From positions 124,001 to 188,000 of the forward strand of contig JAHBVJ010000009.1 in assembly GCA_019637615.1 (NCBI GenBank): 64,000 bases of DNA, given 5' to 3'. Below are positions 33,882-42,787 of this stretch, piece after piece. The stretch comes from Anaerolineae bacterium (GTDB lineage Bacteria; Chloroflexota; Anaerolineae; Aggregatilineales; UBA2796). The notes beneath the pieces were generated by a model. The model worked only from the letters and a program-made list of their open reading frames with translations, searched no databases and was not told the DNA's origin. Within the stretch, counting starts at the first letter, position 1. The number at the start of each line of letters is the position of its first letter. A program made the translations under genes and the position numbers.

Positions 33882-34862
33882 ATGTTCAACCACCACGATA
33901 CCAACCTTACCCGTGGCTACATCATCACCCTCATCAGCGCGGCGATTCTTTCCACAACCGCGATCTTCATCCGCTACCTCACCGCAACCTACCATATGCC
34001 AGCCTTGATTCTGGCGTTCTGGCGTGATCTGATGGTGACGGTCACGCTGGTGCTCGTGCTCGGCTTGGTGCGCCCCGCGCTGCTGAGGGTCGAGCGCCGT
34101 CACCTTCCCTATTTGATTGGCTATGGCCTGATCTTGGCGATTTTCAACGCGCTGTGGACATTGTCGGTAGCGCTAAACGGAGCAGCAATCTCCACCGTCT
34201 TGGTCTACAGCTCGGCAGCCTTCACCGCGCTACTGGGCTGGCTGCTGCTGAAAGAGCAGTTAACGTGGGCGAAAGTGGTCGCCGTGACCTTCAGTCTGGG
34301 GGGCTGCATACTGATCTCCGGCGCGTTCGATCCCGCCGCGTGGCAGTTAAATCTGATCGGGATTCTCACGGGTATCTCGTCGGGGCTGCTGTATGCCATC
34401 TACAGCCTGATGGGACGCGCGGCGGCACAACGCCAGATCAATCCGTGGACGACGGTGCTGTACACATTCGGCGTCGCCTCCATCCTGTTGGTGTGCGTTA
34501 ATCTTTTCTTTGGTGATCTTGTTCCCGGCGCGGCAACCCAACCCGCCGATCTATGGTGGCTAGGCGACGCGGTCACGGGCTGGCTGGTGCTGTTTCTGCT
34601 CGCAGCAGGGCCAACGGTGATCGGATTTGGCTTGTATAACGTCAGTCTCAGTTATCTGCTCGCCAGCGTCGCCAATCTGATCGTCACGCTGGAGCCGGTG
34701 TTCACGGCGGTGATGGCCTACATCCTGTTTAGCGAACGGCTGAGTGCGGTGCAGGTGGGCGGGAGTTTGCTGATCATGGCGGGCGTGATCTTTCTGAGGC
34801 TCGCTGATGGACGCTCGGCACTCCCAACGCGACAGGCGCTAAACAGCAGCACGGCGGAATAA
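33882..34862 (+). CDS. EamA/DMT-family transporter
   Basis: This 326-residue protein has ten predicted membrane helices in two EamA halves. The first opens I-I-T-L-I-S-A-A-I-L-S-T-T-A-I-F-I-R-Y and ends in Y-S-S-A-A-F-T-A-L-L-G-W-L-L-L-K-E; the second contains the matching L-E-P-V-F-T-A-V-M-A-Y-I-L-F-S-E-R-L. The two E-P/K-E motifs at the ends of helices 4 and 9 are family signatures. It exports or imports small metabolites. The divergent MocR gene suggests the substrate is an amino acid or vitamin-B6-related compound, but that is inference. Confidence 0.92.
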   Translation: MFNHHDTNLTRGYIITLISAAILSTTAIFIRYLTATYHMPALILAFWRDLMVTVTLVLVLGLVRPALLRVERRHLPYLIGYGLILAIFNALWTLSVALNGAAISTVLVYSSAAFTALLGWLLLKEQLTWAKVVAVTFSLGGCILISGAFDPAAWQLNLIGILTGISSGLLYAIYSLMGRAAAQRQINPWTTVLYTFGVASILLVCVNLFFGDLVPGAATQPADLWWLGDAVTGWLVLFLLAAGPTVIGFGLYNVSLSYLLASVANLIVTLEPVFTAVMAYILFSERLSAVQVGGSLLIMAGVIFLRLADGRSALPTRQALNSSTAE

Positions 34863-34952
34863 ATATAGGCACCGCGCTGATCCTTGACGGGCAACGGCAG
34901 CACCGCACTCGCTGAACAGGGATGTGCTGCCATTTGCCCGCTTGTCGCACGC

Positions 34953-35480
34953 TCACTCATACACGACCAGTTCCGGCGGCAGGGCTTCGACATCTTGCCC
35001 CTTCATGCGCCCGCGCGCATTCCGCAAATGACCGCCGTGAACGGGAATAGTGCTGCCCACGGCTTTGCCGAGGCCGAACAACGGCATGTTGGCATACAGT
35101 GATTCGCTGTGCCCCGGCTCGATGGTGTACGTCTCGTGCCAGACGCCGACGCTGCCATCGTAGCCGATCTCGCGGTTGAAGTGTATCCACGCCGCCAGAT
35201 GCGGATCGTCTTTGGCGCGGGCGAACCGCTCGATGTCCTCGAATGAACGCCAGTACGAGACGAGGATCGTTTGCAGTGGGAACAGGCTGTAGTAAGTTTC
35301 GCCGCTCAGGAAGCCCTTTTCTGGATGCTTATACAGCGCTTCTAACATCGGCGGCATGGCACTGGCGACTTTCATCCACTTGCGGAACTGTAACGGCTTG
35401 TTCACACGCATTCCGATCAGGAATACGGCGAAAGGCTGCTCCATCTGGGCAGTGACACGATCATTGATAACGGTTGACAT
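34953..35480 (-). CDS. DUF4188 protein (monooxygenase-like ferredoxin fold)
   Basis: This 175-residue protein starts R-V-T-A-Q-M-E-Q-P-F-A-V-F-L-I-G-M-R-V-N and contains S-Y-W-R-S-F-E-D-I-E-R-F-A-R and G-V-W-H-E-T-Y, features of DUF4188, a family resembling small heme- or cofactor-free monooxygenases. No catalytic role has been shown, as far as I know. It is divergent from a PadR regulator with a perfect 15-bp inverted repeat between them, so it is probably the regulator's target. Confidence 0.88.
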   Translation of the reverse strand: MSTVINDRVTAQMEQPFAVFLIGMRVNKPLQFRKWMKVASAMPPMLEALYKHPEKGFLSGETYYSLFPLQTILVSYWRSFEDIERFARAKDDPHLAAWIHFNREIGYDGSVGVWHETYTIEPGHSESLYANMPLFGLGKAVGSTIPVHGGHLRNARGRMKGQDVEALPPELVVYE

Positions 35481-35500
35481 ATACGCTCTCTCCTTTATTT

Positions 35501-35540
35501 GCTTTATCCAATATAAGATTAGTCATATATTGGATAAAGC
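35501..35540. promoter_or_regulatory. PadR operator: perfect 15-bp inverted repeat
   Basis: GCTTTATCCAATATA (35501-35515) and TATATTGGATAAAGC (35526-35540) are exact inverse copies around a 10-nt centre, between the divergent DUF4188 and PadR genes. A TATAAT at 35547-35552 is a likely -10 box for padR, so binding would block both promoters. Confidence 0.85.
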
Positions 35541-35593
35541 CTATGCTATAATGACTTTGGGGTGCTGTCAATCATCAACGGGGATTTTTTGCA

Positions 35594-36187
35594 ATGTCTT
35601 TACAACATGCCATTTTAGGATTCTTGTCGTGGCAGCCGATGACGGGCTATGACCTCAAAACACAGGCGTTTGATGACTCCATCGCGCATTTTTGGCCTGC
35701 GGATCAAGCGCAGATTTACCGCACGCTCGATAAGCTGGCGGAACAGGGCTTGATCCACAGTGAGATCGAGATGCAGCTTGACCGTCCGAACCGCAAAGTC
35801 TACTCGATCACGGAGGCGGGACGGGCAGAGCTGCGAACTTGGCTGCACACGACGCCAGACCTCCCGATCCACCGCGAAGCCTTCTTGATCCAGCTTTTCT
35901 TCGGGGATCATCTGCACAACGCGGAACTGGTGACGCAGCTAGACGCACAGTTAGCGCTGCACCAGCAACAGTTAGCGGTTTATGAGAAGATCAATGTGCT
36001 TGATAGGCCGTGTGAGCCGCAACAACTGCGATCCCTGCATCTTAACGCCATGACGCTCGATATGGGTATCCGGCTGGAGAAGATGTACATCGAGTGGATA
36101 GAAACTTGCAAAGCCGCCCTCCGCACACTGCCAGATAAAAATGAACTAGCGCTAAAATCTACCAGTGAGGGAACTGATCGACCTTGA
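35594..36187 (+). CDS. PadR-family transcriptional regulator
   Basis: In this 197-residue protein, residues about 1-90 form the PadR winged helix (A-I-L-G-F-L-S-W-Q-P-M-T-G-Y-D-L, R-T-L-D-K-L-A-E-Q-G-L-I, and the wing N-R-K-V-Y-S-I-T-E-A-G-R). A C-terminal four-helix dimer domain follows (Vir-like, about 95-185). It probably represses itself and the divergent DUF4188 gene through the inverted repeat at 35501-35540, released by a phenolic or other small ligand as in the PadR family. Confidence 0.92.
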   Translation: MSLQHAILGFLSWQPMTGYDLKTQAFDDSIAHFWPADQAQIYRTLDKLAEQGLIHSEIEMQLDRPNRKVYSITEAGRAELRTWLHTTPDLPIHREAFLIQLFFGDHLHNAELVTQLDAQLALHQQQLAVYEKINVLDRPCEPQQLRSLHLNAMTLDMGIRLEKMYIEWIETCKAALRTLPDKNELALKSTSEGTDRP

Positions 36188-36233
36188 AACCCGTCATAAG
36201 CGTGTGGAAAATCTGCATTAGGAAGGAAGACCG

Positions 36234-37502
36234 ATGACTGCATTTTCACGTATGCGAACCTTACTTACCTTAGCTGTGCTGCTGGCTAGTTCGTTGACCG
36301 CTACGCTGAGTCGAGCGCAAGGAGGCGAGATGAGTCTTGCAGCCGGAAATACCGATTTCGCGCTCAAGTTGTATCAGCAGGTGCGCGGTGACGATGACAA
36401 AAATATGTTGTTTTCGCCGTACAGCATCTCGGAAGCGCTGGCGCTGACTTACGCGGGCGCGCGCGGCGATACCGAAAAGCAAATGGCGACGACGCTGGCC
36501 TTCCCGTTCGGGCAAGCTGAACTGCATCCCGCTTTCGCGCAGCTCAACAAGGGTCTGATCGAGCGCGGCAACGCCGAAGACGATCCGAACAGTGGTCAGA
36601 CCGCGCGCAGCCTCAAGATCGCCAATGCGCTGTGGGGACAGAAAGATTACGCCTTCCTCAAGTCGTATACCGATCTGGTGAATGCGAACTATGGCGCTGG
36701 TCTGCAACTGGTAGATTACGTCAACGCGGCGGAACAGGCACGCCAGCAGATCAACGATTGGGTGGCGCAGCAAACCAACGACCGCATCAAGGACATCGTG
36801 CCGCCCGATGCGCTGTCGCCGGATACGCGCCTCGTCCTGACCAACGCCGTCTATTTCAAGAATGCGTGGCAGTTCCAATTTGAGGCGGAAGCTACACAGG
36901 ATGACAACTTTACCCTGTTGGATGGCAGCACGGTCAAAGTACCGATGATGCAGCAGCAGAAAACCTTCGGCTACGCGAAAGGGGCAGATTATCAGGTCGT
37001 GGTGCTGCCCTACGCCGGAGGCAAGATGTCGATGTTGGTGATCCTGCCGGACGCGGGCAAGTTCGCGGATGTAGAAGCAAAGCTAGATACAGCGACCTTC
37101 ACCACGATGACGGACTCCGCGAATATGAAGTACTCGCCGATCCGCCTGTTTATGCCGCGCTTCACTTTCACCTACACACTGCCGCTCACCGATAAACTGA
37201 ACGGCATGGGGATGCCGGACGCGTTCGATCCCGTGAAGGCCGATTTCAGCGGTATGGCGGAAGTCAAGCCGGACGCCAACCTGTACATCAGCAGCGTACT
37301 GCACAAAGCCTTCATCGCGGTTGATGAGGCGGGCACGGAAGCCGCCGCCGCTACCGCCGTGATGATGGGCGTCACGTCCGCCATGCCCGAAGAGCCTATC
37401 GAAGTGCGCCTCGATCACCCCTTTATCTTCGCCATCCGCGACGACCAGACAGGCACGATCCTGTTCTTAGGGCGCGTGACGAACCCGAAGGCCGAACAAT
37501 AG
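36234..37502 (+). CDS. Exported serpin (serine protease inhibitor)
   Basis: This 422-residue protein has a signal peptide of about 28 residues (L-L-T-L-A-V-L-L-A-S-S-L-T). The serpin fold is complete: N-M-L-F-S-P-Y-S-I-S near 55, N-A-V-Y-F-K-N-A-W near 205, and a C-terminal D-H-P-F-I-F-A-I-R. The reactive loop hinge E365-A-G-T-E-A-A-A-A-T-A-V has the small residues needed for inhibition by loop insertion. Counting 17 residues from E365 puts P1 at T381, though the loop is about four residues longer than in antitrypsin, so P1 is uncertain. It is an elastase-type inhibitor candidate and probably protects surface proteins. AGGAAGGAAG precedes the ATG. Confidence 0.95.
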   Translation: MTAFSRMRTLLTLAVLLASSLTATLSRAQGGEMSLAAGNTDFALKLYQQVRGDDDKNMLFSPYSISEALALTYAGARGDTEKQMATTLAFPFGQAELHPAFAQLNKGLIERGNAEDDPNSGQTARSLKIANALWGQKDYAFLKSYTDLVNANYGAGLQLVDYVNAAEQARQQINDWVAQQTNDRIKDIVPPDALSPDTRLVLTNAVYFKNAWQFQFEAEATQDDNFTLLDGSTVKVPMMQQQKTFGYAKGADYQVVVLPYAGGKMSMLVILPDAGKFADVEAKLDTATFTTMTDSANMKYSPIRLFMPRFTFTYTLPLTDKLNGMGMPDAFDPVKADFSGMAEVKPDANLYISSVLHKAFIAVDEAGTEAAAATAVMMGVTSAMPEEPIEVRLDHPFIFAIRDDQTGTILFLGRVTNPKAEQ

Positions 37503-37746
37503 GCGCGATTGAGGTATTCCACAAACTTTCCGGAACAATCTTAATCGATACCCGATGTGCATCATCACATCGGGTATTATTGTTAATCAATTTGCCGCGA
37601 TTCGAGATGAAAGTGCGCTGATATCTGTACCACTATTAATGGTGATCTCGTAGCTAAGTACAATATCTACATTATAAGCTGTTCAGATGGGGCGATATCC
37701 ACAATTCAAGTGATCGTAATGCTCCTGAAAATTTACAAAATGGTCT

Positions 37747-37774
37747 TTGACATTGCAATTAATGATCTTATAGT
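37747..37774 (+). promoter_or_regulatory. Near-consensus promoter of the caspase operon
   Basis: TTGACA (37747-37752), a 16-nt spacer and TATAGT (37769-37774) stand 45 nt before the first ATG. The 317-nt gap after the serpin gene is A+T-rich and holds no other feature except a short hairpin-like ATACCCGATGTGC...CATCGGGTAT at about 37549-37577, which may end serpin transcription. Confidence 0.7.
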
Positions 37775-37819
37775 AATATATAGTACGTGGAGCTGTTCAT
37801 TAGTGTAGAGATCATTTAG

Positions 37820-38716
37820 ATGGCTTCAACAAACATCACCGATTACATCGATCAAGTTGACACCCCTAGAGACGTAGAGTTTTCCAAGGAAGTTTCTGTA
37901 TATCGATATGGCACAGCAACAAGCTTCTCGCCACGAGATTTAGATGCACGAATTGAAGAGAATCTTATCAATAGTCAAGATTTTGGAATTTTGAGTATTT
38001 TACCTCCGAATGATAGATATATCAGAACTTTCTGGGCGAAACTTTCAAACAAGACTCTTCCAATAGTTAATGATAGTGGTGAACTTACTTACTGGCGTGC
38101 TAGAAGGGTTATAGCTAGTTCATCGGTTGTCGAATTTTACAGCGACGACAACGATGTTGGGCTGATCCTTTTTGGTGGTGCGCCTGGAATGCAGACAGAT
38201 ATTATCCGTGTTTTGGAAAACAGATTTAGCTTAAAAAATATCGGGCAGCAGCAGATGCGATTTGAGCAAATGCGCTCCTTATTTGCCAGATATGGCCGAC
38301 AAATTAAGGAAATCAACTTGGATCCTTCCGATGACTCGGATTGGGGAGATGTCCGAGATGCCAAGCTAGTTGGTTTTCGTGGCAAATATATCAACCCCGA
38401 TGCACAAATATTACAGCGTATTAGGAGCAATCAAGATATACGAATACTAGGTTTTAGATCAGAGTTACCCGATGTAAGAGTAGACGGAATGAGAGAGTCA
38501 ATAACTGTAGCCTTTGAAGTAACCACTACACATGTCAAGATTAGTGCTAGAAGATTTGAAGTGTTGGAAAATCGCGAAGATAAAGCGGCTGAAGTGTTTT
38601 ATGATCTTGCCAGAGAGGTTTATTTTAAAGTCGTAGGAGACGAGAAGTGGGTCAGTGGGATTCTCAATGATGTTGGTCCACAGCAACTTAGTTACTTTGG
38701 TGTTGATGAAGATTAG
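37820..38716 (+). CDS. Unknown protein, first gene of caspase operon
   Basis: This 298-residue protein has no signal peptide or membrane helix. The product is acidic and mixed alpha/beta, with no motif that I recognise. The N-terminal half has D-F-G-I-L-S-I-L-P-P-N-D-R-Y-I-R and the C-terminal half a strand-rich segment (I-T-V-A-F-E-V-T-T-T-H-V-K-I-S-A-R-R-F-E-V). Codon use is clearly A+T-richer than in the flanking genes, shared with the next two. As the first gene of an operon that ends in a caspase, it may be the sensor or a regulated substrate; this is inference. It starts at ATG 37820 with only a weak AGAGAT ribosome site. Confidence 0.75.
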   Translation: MASTNITDYIDQVDTPRDVEFSKEVSVYRYGTATSFSPRDLDARIEENLINSQDFGILSILPPNDRYIRTFWAKLSNKTLPIVNDSGELTYWRARRVIASSSVVEFYSDDNDVGLILFGGAPGMQTDIIRVLENRFSLKNIGQQQMRFEQMRSLFARYGRQIKEINLDPSDDSDWGDVRDAKLVGFRGKYINPDAQILQRIRSNQDIRILGFRSELPDVRVDGMRESITVAFEVTTTHVKISARRFEVLENREDKAAEVFYDLAREVYFKVVGDEKWVSGILNDVGPQQLSYFGVDED

Positions 38717-38740
38717 CACTAGCAAATAGGTGTCTCTATT

Positions 38741-39577
38741 ATGTCTTCAAGAATCGGCGTCAATTGGGATAAATTCGAAGATGTATTAGCTGCTTGGCTT
38801 GACAATGAGAAAGTTGATCGTGAGTTAAAACTTCTCGAGAATTTGGACTGGAGTAAGATATCCGAAAGTACGCTATTAGACGTTTTTGCAAATGATCAAG
38901 TAAAGAGGAAACAAGTTCTAGATTTCCTACTTTTTTTGAGCGGTTTTGCGTTGAAATTTCATTGTCCCAATTTAGCAAATCTAACTATTCGTATCTTCTC
39001 TTTAATAGTTCTTGCGTCACGACGAACACGATTGATACTTACGATACCCAATGAACCTTGGATGTTGCTTTCAATTTGTAGCGTAAATGAAGCTATAACA
39101 TTTAACAAACACAATTTCGATTTAGTGATTGGTCGAGATGAACTACTTTCACTCAATATTGCTAAGATAGATATTCTAACTCCTGACGCTAAAGAACTGA
39201 TTAATTTCAATTTATCCAAAGGTCGTCCGGCTAAATCTATTCAATCTGAGCTATCCAAAGCGAGCATAGATGCGATGCGAAGTGCTCATAGTGTATCGCG
39301 GGGCGAACCTAATACAAAAGTGTTTAGGGAGTTTCTCACGGCCTTTTTTAGTGATGAAGAAATCGATGCACTTTGTTTTGACCGATTTAGTACTGTTTTT
39401 GATCAGCTTTCAGCTATGACAAAAACGAAAAAGATACAATGTCTCCTTGAACATTGTAAGAACCATTCGGAATTTTTAAAGTTAAAATTGGCTTTAGCGG
39501 AAGAACGCCCTGAACAATACAAACAGCGAGAGCATACGTTCTTCAATTCTAATTTCAGTTCAAACAATAGGAACTAG
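38741..39577 (+). CDS. Helical protein with C-terminal effector-associated (EAD1-like) domain
   Basis: In this 278-residue protein, residues 1-185 are predicted mainly helical with no known motif. Residues about 193-262 read V-F-R-E-F-L-T-A-F-F-S-D-E-E-I-D-A-L-C-F-D, a variable loop, K-x3-L-L-E-H and a final L-x3-E-E-R-P. This is the pattern of EAD1, a death-like adaptor domain of bacterial conflict systems. The same pattern ends the next gene's caspase, which suggests direct EAD-EAD contact. AGGTG lies 10 nt before the ATG; the gap to the first gene is 24 nt and to the caspase gene 4 nt. It is probably the adaptor between sensing and protease activation. Confidence 0.72.
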   Translation: MSSRIGVNWDKFEDVLAAWLDNEKVDRELKLLENLDWSKISESTLLDVFANDQVKRKQVLDFLLFLSGFALKFHCPNLANLTIRIFSLIVLASRRTRLILTIPNEPWMLLSICSVNEAITFNKHNFDLVIGRDELLSLNIAKIDILTPDAKELINFNLSKGRPAKSIQSELSKASIDAMRSAHSVSRGEPNTKVFREFLTAFFSDEEIDALCFDRFSTVFDQLSAMTKTKKIQCLLEHCKNHSEFLKLKLALAEERPEQYKQREHTFFNSNFSSNNRN

Positions 39578-39581
39578 TCTA

Positions 39582-40673
39582 ATGGACAAATACAATAATG
39601 CTTATGCTGTTGTCATTGGTATCAGTAAGTATCAAAACTATACTGACCTTCCCAAGTCGGTTGCTCAAGATGCACATGATATCGCCAGTATTCTCGCCAG
39701 CCCTCTATACTGCGGTTATAATAAAAATCGCATTTCGGTACTCATTAATGAAAAGGCAACCGCACAGGCAATACGAGACAATGTAAAGACAATAGCTGCT
39801 ACTGCTAATCCGGATAGCACTGTAATCTTCTATTTCTCCGGGCATGGATTCAAAAGTGAAAGTGATGAAACTTACGATTATTTAGCACCTTATGACTTTG
39901 ATGAAGCCAATCTATCGTCAACGGCATTGTCCAGTCACGACCTAACCAATTTCTTGAAAGTCTTAGATTCGAGACGGACAGTGGTAATACTTGACGCATG
40001 TTACGCAGCGGGTATCGGACAACTAAAGGCAGGTGTGCCACAGAAATCACAATTGAAAGCTGGCTTGAAAGAAAGAACTTACGAAATTCTGGCCCAAGGT
40101 AAGGGACGTATTATCCTTGCTTCATGTCGAGAAAACGAGACCTCGCTTGCTCTCCCTGATATGCCTAACAGTATTTTTACACATTTTCTCCTGAATGCTC
40201 TGAAAGGTGATGCGTTAGATCGAAACGATGAGCTTGTCCACATAATGGATGTTTTTCACTATATTGCAACTCATGTTCCTGAACGCGCATCTAGGTTTCA
40301 TGAGCATCAACAACATCCTGTAATGAAAGCTTATATCGAAGATAATTTTCCAATCGCGCTTCGTTTGGGTGGCAAATTCTCTAAACAAAAGAGTAAGAAC
40401 GAATTAGTGCTTGATGAAGGAAGGGAATTGGACTTAACCCATTTGAGAGAAGTAATAGCAAGCCATTTCAATTTGGAAGAGATCGAGATCATATGCGCAG
40501 ATATTCAAACAAAACTTTATACATCAGGAATAAACTTGTCAGTCAATTTAGAGAATGTGGGCGGCAATAGTAAAGAGATGAAAATCTTAAATTTAATCAA
40601 CTATCTCAATAATCGAGGTTATCTAAACTTTCTAGTAGTTGAAGTTCAGACAAGACGACCGGGAAGATTATGA
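39582..40673 (+). CDS. Caspase-like (C14) peptidase with C-terminal EAD
   Basis: In this 363-residue protein, residues 1-265 form the caspase fold: Y-A-V-V-I-G-I-S-K-Y near 10, catalytic H88 in F-S-G-H-G-F and catalytic C140 in V-I-L-D-A-C-Y-A, then I-I-L-A-S-C-R-E-N-E-T-S. Residues about 287-360 (L-R-E-V-I-A-S-H-F-N-L-E-E-I-E-I-I-C-A-D ... L-N-Y-L to R-R-P) match EAD1, like the end of the preceding protein. There is no signal peptide, so it acts in the cytosol. Such enzymes cleave after basic or acidic residues on activation and can cause cell suicide or kill phage-infected cells. AGGAACTAG precedes the ATG. It ends the A+T-rich operon. Confidence 0.9.
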   Translation: MDKYNNAYAVVIGISKYQNYTDLPKSVAQDAHDIASILASPLYCGYNKNRISVLINEKATAQAIRDNVKTIAATANPDSTVIFYFSGHGFKSESDETYDYLAPYDFDEANLSSTALSSHDLTNFLKVLDSRRTVVILDACYAAGIGQLKAGVPQKSQLKAGLKERTYEILAQGKGRIILASCRENETSLALPDMPNSIFTHFLLNALKGDALDRNDELVHIMDVFHYIATHVPERASRFHEHQQHPVMKAYIEDNFPIALRLGGKFSKQKSKNELVLDEGRELDLTHLREVIASHFNLEEIEIICADIQTKLYTSGINLSVNLENVGGNSKEMKILNLINYLNNRGYLNFLVVEVQTRRPGRL

Positions 40674-40745
40674 GTTGTTTTATATTTAGCTTCATGTTTC
40701 CGTTAGTGGTTATCTACAGTGTGTGATTTGGATATTAATATTAAC

Positions 40746-40791
40746 GCTGGACATCCGAAAGCATGATTTCTGGTCGATCTCGGATGCCAGC
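40746..40791. terminator. Long stem between caspase and Hsp90 genes
   Basis: GCTGG-A-CATCCGA pairs with TCGGATG-CCAGC across a 22-nt loop. There is no T-run. It lies between two convergent genes in a 192-nt gap and may stop or process either transcript. Confidence 0.4.
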
Positions 40792-40865
40792 GAACTAGGT
40801 TTGCAGATGTTTGTTCAGCTGTATCGTTCAGGATCAAACAAACTAACTCAATTGCCTGAACCGCG

Positions 40866-42695
40866 TTAGCCGATTAACCCTTTCATGGCGTCCACCGCTT
40901 GCGAGAAGGCCGACCGCGCATCGGACGGCGACATGGTGCGCCCCGAAAACAGCCGCGCCATCTGATACAGCAATTTCAGCACCGCCTGACGCGTCGGTTC
41001 CGCCAGCCCATCGGCCTTCAACTGCTGGATCAGCGGGCACCCCGCGTTCAGATACAACGTCCCGCGCAAGTCGTCGTTCACGTTCTTGCGCTTCATGTAA
41101 TCCCCGATCAAGCCTGCCAGCGGCGCGGGGAACGTGCCCGAATCAAGCGCATTTTTCGTCTCGATGTAAAATTCCGCGTCTTTGGGATAGAAGATCAGCG
41201 CGGGGACTTCATCGGGCTTGAACTCGACCATGCTCACGCGGATGTCGTTGGCGCGGTAGAAGCCCGTCAGCGCGCTGTACGGCTCCTCATCCACCGGACG
41301 CAGCAGCTTTTGCGAGTCGCCTTCGAGCTGCACCAGCTTGATCCCGCCCTTCATCGCCGCGTATTTGGCGAGGAACGGCTCGACCGAGAACCACGAGGCA
41401 TCGATCACGGGCATATCGCGACCTTCGCCAAGCAACTGCTCTTGCAGCGAACCAAGTTCCCGCGTGACGTAGTAGATCGTGCTGTCGGTCATGCTCAGGT
41501 AATCCGGCAGATTGAGCGATCCGCGCGTGGTACGCAGCAGCACCAGATCGGCAACCTGATCGAAGAAATCCGTCTCCGTCACCGCCCAGCCGATGATCAC
41601 GTCCGAATGTCCCCACACGATCCGCCGCCACAATGGTTGGTCGTTCTGCGCGATCATGCGCAGCGCCGCGATCAACTGGGCTTCCAGCGCTTGCCGCACA
41701 AGGAAGAAGGTTTCGTCTTGCTGGAGTTCCTCGCGGGAGGCCGTCGGCTGCAAATACGGGCAGTCGATCACGCCCCGCACAAAGCGTGCCCACGCAGGCA
41801 GCAGATCGCGCTGCTGTTTGCAGATGAACATGCGCCTGATGAACACCGACAGATCGCCGTACTCGCGCACCGAGGCCACCGAACGCGGCGGCACGAACAA
41901 AAAGCCCTCCATCGGGATCGTCATCTTGTCGTGACCGAGGTCGATCTCGTAATCGCTCAGGCGGATCACCACCAGCGGATCGGAGATGTTGAATGTGCGC
42001 CCCAGATAGGCGCGGATAGCTTCTTCCGGCGACGGCGCTTGCCACGGCGGCGTCATCATGTTGGATGCCCACGTCTGGTCGCCCACATAGATCGGGATCG
42101 AGAGGAAATCGGCGTACTGCTGGACAGTCTCCACCAGAATTTGCTCGTTGACGAGGAACGATGCGCTGGCCTTGACGTGCAGTTCCACCGTGGTGCCAAC
42201 CTCGTCGCGCTGTCCGGGCTTGGTTTCGTAGTGAATATCGCCCGATGATGTCCATTCGACGGCTTCGGCGTCCGGCTGCATCGATTTGGTGATCAGCCGC
42301 ACTTCGGTGGCGATCAAAAAGGCGCTCAGAAAGCCTAGACCGAACTGCCCGATCAAGCGCTCGGCTTCTTCCGGCGAGAGGATCGACAGCCGTTCGCCCA
42401 GATCGCGCGTGTAGCTGCGCCCGATGGTCGCCAGATATTCCGTCACTTCCTCCGAGGTCAACCCCGACCCGTTATCGATGATGCGGATGATTTGCTGTTC
42501 CGGATCGGCGGTCACGTAGACGCGCGGTTGATAGTCGCTGTCTTCGCCGCTTTCGACCGTGCGCCGCACACAGCTATCATGGGCATTTTGCAGCAGTTCC
42601 CGAATCGCCACCTTTTTGGTAGAGTACAAGTTCTCCGCGAGTACTTTCAGTAACCCCGGCAGATAGATTTGAAACTGGTGTTTTGTTCCCGACAC
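40866..42695 (-). CDS. htpG: Hsp90-family chaperone (HtpG-like)
   Basis: This 609-residue protein is close to HtpG length. The GHKL ATPase motifs are present: R-E-L-L-Q-N-A-H-D-S near 35, D-N-G-S-G-L-T near 78, and G-Q-F-G-L-G-F-L-S-A-F near 115. The catalytic arginine probably lies in A-S-R-E-E-L-Q, in the middle domain. The N-terminus lacks an organelle or export signal. It folds or activates client proteins using ATP. It is divergent from two helical-repeat paralogs. The start is GTG 42695 with AAAGGTAG upstream. The C-terminal dimerisation part diverges from E. coli HtpG, so it may be a sub-family of its own. Confidence 0.92.
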   Translation of the reverse strand: MSGTKHQFQIYLPGLLKVLAENLYSTKKVAIRELLQNAHDSCVRRTVESGEDSDYQPRVYVTADPEQQIIRIIDNGSGLTSEEVTEYLATIGRSYTRDLGERLSILSPEEAERLIGQFGLGFLSAFLIATEVRLITKSMQPDAEAVEWTSSGDIHYETKPGQRDEVGTTVELHVKASASFLVNEQILVETVQQYADFLSIPIYVGDQTWASNMMTPPWQAPSPEEAIRAYLGRTFNISDPLVVIRLSDYEIDLGHDKMTIPMEGFLFVPPRSVASVREYGDLSVFIRRMFICKQQRDLLPAWARFVRGVIDCPYLQPTASREELQQDETFFLVRQALEAQLIAALRMIAQNDQPLWRRIVWGHSDVIIGWAVTETDFFDQVADLVLLRTTRGSLNLPDYLSMTDSTIYYVTRELGSLQEQLLGEGRDMPVIDASWFSVEPFLAKYAAMKGGIKLVQLEGDSQKLLRPVDEEPYSALTGFYRANDIRVSMVEFKPDEVPALIFYPKDAEFYIETKNALDSGTFPAPLAGLIGDYMKRKNVNDDLRGTLYLNAGCPLIQQLKADGLAEPTRQAVLKLLYQMARLFSGRTMSPSDARSAFSQAVDAMKGLIG

Positions 42696-42787
42696 GTGCC
42701 ACTACCTTTCTTCACCGCTCAAATTCCACTCTAATTGATCTACCAGTACAATTAATCCCATGACAAGGTAGAAAACTGGAGTGCCTG

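Noticed and set aside
36234..37502. Serpin as natural inhibitor of the neighbouring caspase
   Set aside because: The serpin has a signal peptide and would act outside, the caspase has none; the reactive loop has no Asp or Arg at the likely P1; base composition differs and a promoter separates them.
40899..42248. 449-codon plus-strand frame opposite Hsp90
   Set aside because: Shadow of the Hsp90 reading frame with extreme His/Arg/Gln content.
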